NCBI GenBank assembly: GCA_013368375.1
Contig: JAACJP010000005.1
Span: forward strand, 372,001-436,000
Source of the DNA: Tricholomella constricta
Taxonomy: Eukaryota; Basidiomycota; Agaricomycetes; Agaricales; Lyophyllaceae
Length of the DNA stretch: 64,000 nt
Direction of reading: 5' to 3'
In this document: positions 61,301-64,000 of the stretch, one piece after another
Numbering within the stretch: the first letter of the stretch is position 1
Layout: each line of letters begins with the position of its first letter
The notes under the pieces: generated by a model
Database searches by the model: none
Told to the model about the DNA's origin: nothing
Seen by the model: only the letters and a program-made list of their open reading frames with translations
Position numbers and translations under genes: made by a program

Positions 61301-64000
61301 CTCATGCTCACCAGCTGAGCGTTATTCAGACTGTGCCAGGTTCGTAGGAAAGAAATTCCCTCTGGTCCTCTCTAACACCAGGTTTAGCTTCTGAGACGTC
61401 CCAGAGAGTACATTCAGCTGCACCGAGACACAACCGTCAACCAGTTGATGTACACCACCTCCTTGGAAGGGGGCGTCCTCCAATACACTGACTCTCCGCT
61501 TCTCCGAGCCATCAACTTTGGCCGAGTGATCATCATCGATGAGGCCGACAAGGCCCCAGAGCACGTCGTCGCCATCTTCCGCAGCCTGGCTGGCCAGGGT
61601 GAGATGACACTATCCGATGGCCGACGAGTGCGGCCCGTTCGAGAGCGCGAAGGCGACATCGCCGTCCACCCTAATTTCCGCCTCATCCTGCTCGCCAATC
61701 GCCCAGGATACCGTGAGTGAACGCCATTCTCTCAGTGTGCTTCCAGGCTGTCTAAATTCCAAATCTGGCCCTCTCTAGCATTCCTCGGGAACCACTTTTT
61801 GCAAGTGCTGGGCGAGAACTTCAGTGCGCACTCTGTGACGAACCCGGATCAAGCGTCTGAGCGGAAGCTCCTCGAACAACTCGCGCCGGAGCTCAGCCAG
61901 GATTTGATTTTGCGCCTCGTCGGTGCGTTCCACGACTTGCGCAAGGGTTATGAGAGCGGCGTTCTGAACTATCCATATTCGCTGCGAGGTAAGAATATTG
62001 GCTTCCTTCTCGGGTTTACCATGGGAGCTGATAAACCGGAAATGGCAGAACTCATCAACCTGGTGCGGCACATGCGAGCATACCCCGAGGATTCGCTAGG
62101 AGATGCCCTCCGCAATATCTTCGACTTTGACATTTACAAACCAGAGACCATAGACAGACTTGCTGAGATTTTAGACCATCATGGGTTCGTTTCTCTACTG
62201 CTTTCAGTTCCTTTCGTGATGTCTAAAAGTTTCGTTGGTTTTTCTTCGTCAGACTACACGTACCCCATTTAGGACTGGAAGCTGCTCGTGAGGCTGCAAA
62301 GAAAAACGTTCAGGACATCCAGTTCGAGCCTGCCAATACGGAGCTTAGCGAGCCCAAAGAGGGTAAGCACGACGACAAGGAGCACTCCGGTGGGAATACC
62401 TATGCTGGAGGGGTACGTTCCTATCCCGTCTCCTTTCAATAACTGCCTTTCATTCACTTCCCAGACCGGTGGGCGCGATACGGCCGGAATGGGCGGCCGC
62501 GGCGGGTATAAACGCCTCTACAAAGGGGGAGATATCAAGCAGGTGCGAGCACTAAGTTCACCGTTCTGAGTTTAGTTGTATTAATATGCCTCGAGGTCCC
62601 CGATGCGCTGAAAGACAGTGTGCCTGAACATATTAAAGAAAAGGCGAGAGAAATGGCTCGTCAGGAGCTGAAACGCCGCCTTGAAGAATTGGATATGTCA
62701 GCTTCGGAGGCGAGGGGGTATGGCAGCCTTTTGACTGCCACCCAGGCGCATATGCTATCTCTCCACGACCTACTTGAACGTCAGTCAGCTTTTTTTTGGT
62801 CTTGTTGAGGGGTCAGGAAGCCTTACGTTGGTGGCATAGATCTTGCGGCGAAGGAAGAGGAACGTGTGTGGCTGAAGCGGCAGACCGATGGGGAGCTCGA
62901 TGATAGTCGTTTGACGGAAGGTCTCACGGGAGAAGCGACTGTGTATAAACGGCGAGGCATGGAGAAGCCTGAGCTCGGCCGGCCTCAGATCAAGTTCGTC
63001 GTCTTTTATATCTCATTGAAGCTATGTATCTGGGCTGACGAAACAATTGATAGGCCCAAGAGGATCAGGTTCATCTTCGATCTCAGCGCTTCGATGTAAG
63101 CTCCTGTCACCTGCATGTGGCGTTTTCATTTACATTACGTTGGATTCTAGGTATCGATTCCAGTATGATGGCCGCCTGCAGAGAAGCATGGAAACAGGTG
63201 CGAGCATTTCTTGTCTTTCATATTCATATCGTTGAAGTCATGCCGAACTCGAAATGCTAGCCGCCATGCTCATGGAAACATTTGACAGGCTATCTAGGAA
63301 GGAGAAATACGTATGGGATGTAAGTCTTTGTGCCCCTACCGACATATCTTCGTTTTTGCTGAATCGGCGTCACAGATGTACGGTCACGTATGCTCGCCCC
63401 ACTGATTGAAGTCGCAAGGGAGATTTTAATGTGCTGTTCTAGTCTGGAGATGGCCCCGATATTCCGTTGGTTCTGGCTGACAAGCCTCCCACTGAACTTA
63501 GAGATAGATGGAAGGTCGTGGAGAAGATGGCTATGATACCGCAATACGCTTTTGCAGGGGATTATACTGGTAAGCCACTCAACGTTCAATTCATAACAGC
63601 TGCTGAAGGTCCTAAAATACACAGTTGAAGCCATCGAGCATGGCGTCAATGAAGTCGGAAAATATGATGCGGGTGAGTCGTTCCTTCGTCAAGTCCGTTC
63701 ATCACTAAATTAACGGGTTCAATCGACAGATGATTGGTTTGTGATCGCGATCACTGTAAGGTTTCCGTTAACCTGACCTTCCAGCTTCAAATGCTAATAC
63801 TTATCTATTCCCCTAGGATGCCAATTTCGGACGATACCAAATTACCCCCGAGCACCTGACGCATGCGATGAAACGGAACCCCAAAGTACACACTGCTTTG
63901 ATCTGCATTGGGGAGGGCGCTGAGGCTGCCTGGTGCGTGATTCTACTACTATGCCATAGAATCACGGTTGAACAATCATTACTGTTGCAGGATCACCAAA
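58315..64000 (+). CDS. VWA8: VWA8-type mitochondrial AAA+/VWA protein (partial, runs off the edge)
   Basis: Many small exons. The ATG at 58315 gives an Arg/Ser-rich presequence (LFKTLCPYIPSSGLLARTTLG) expected for mitochondria. The first AAA module has QPGPYARRLALTFAR, EYIALHRDVGETELKQ and LILEGIEKAERG. The second lacks the usual Walker A: in its place is a Ser/Thr run (STASTSTSTLVRVFGQILGY). The third has GNQGVGKNK, VIIIDEADKAP and LILLANRPGYPFLG. A Gly-rich linker (GGTGGRDTAGMGGRGG) and a helical part precede the VWA domain, whose MIDAS motif DLSASM is intact. The end of the domain lies beyond the window. Human VWA8 is the best-known relative. Confidence 0.85.

Overview
The window looks like a filamentous basidiomycete (Agaricomycetes-type) chromosome. 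Introns are short (about 45-60 nt, GT...AG). The gene families (KDZ-associated CxC proteins, DUF6729/DUF6589 proteins, an NADPH oxidase, an Sds3-like HDAC-complex subunit) and the retroelements (Tad-like LINE, chromodomain Ty3/gypsy, Ngaro-like tyrosine-recombinase element) are all fungal in type. The species cannot be named from sequence alone.

The left part (1-38,840) is accessory DNA. It opens with a nested transposon stack. An old plus-strand LINE (LINE-A) survives as RNase H pieces at 236-520 and 2302-2603 and a C-terminal piece at 15491-16028. Inside its RNase H sits a 1.77-kb element with about 300-bp inverted-repeat arms and a KH-domain ORF (526-2296). Inside its C-terminal part sits a complete minus-strand LINE (LINE-B, 2604-15479) with a 31-nt poly(A) tail and an 11-bp target duplication. 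LINE-B ORF1 is interrupted by a complete plus-strand Ty3/gypsy chromovirus (7821-14212) whose two 504-bp LTRs look identical, with a 5-bp target duplication. The host frame reads through at each removed insertion, which fixes the order of events.

From 16.7 to 33.8 kb lies an island of families that recur in Agaricomycete genomes but are poorly understood. It holds a decayed KDZ-associated CxC protein, a minus-strand Cys-cluster protein, a plus-strand DUF6729 plus WRN-type 3'-5' exonuclease protein, a plus-strand DUF6589 protein and a minus-strand RecQ-like helicase. The Cys-cluster and DUF6729 genes diverge from a 1-kb spacer with repeated AGTTATCTGCC motifs. The DUF6589 and RecQ genes converge 32 bp apart. 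Several of these genes carry single nonsense or frameshift lesions, whereas the neighbouring retroelements are intact. A recent tyrosine-recombinase retrotransposon with split direct repeats (33938-38840) ends the island.

The right part (38.97-64 kb) is mostly ordinary genome: members of a small two-helix membrane-protein family (38971, 40845-41636 minus, 49127-50427 minus, 50655), an Sds3-like gene and a degraded partial copy of it, two minisatellites (period about 110 and 92 bp), a GH28 pectinase, an NADPH oxidase of NoxB type, and the first part of a VWA8-type mitochondrial AAA+/VWA protein that runs off the right edge. Several ORFs open on non-ATG codons; where this mattered the first in-frame ATG is given instead.
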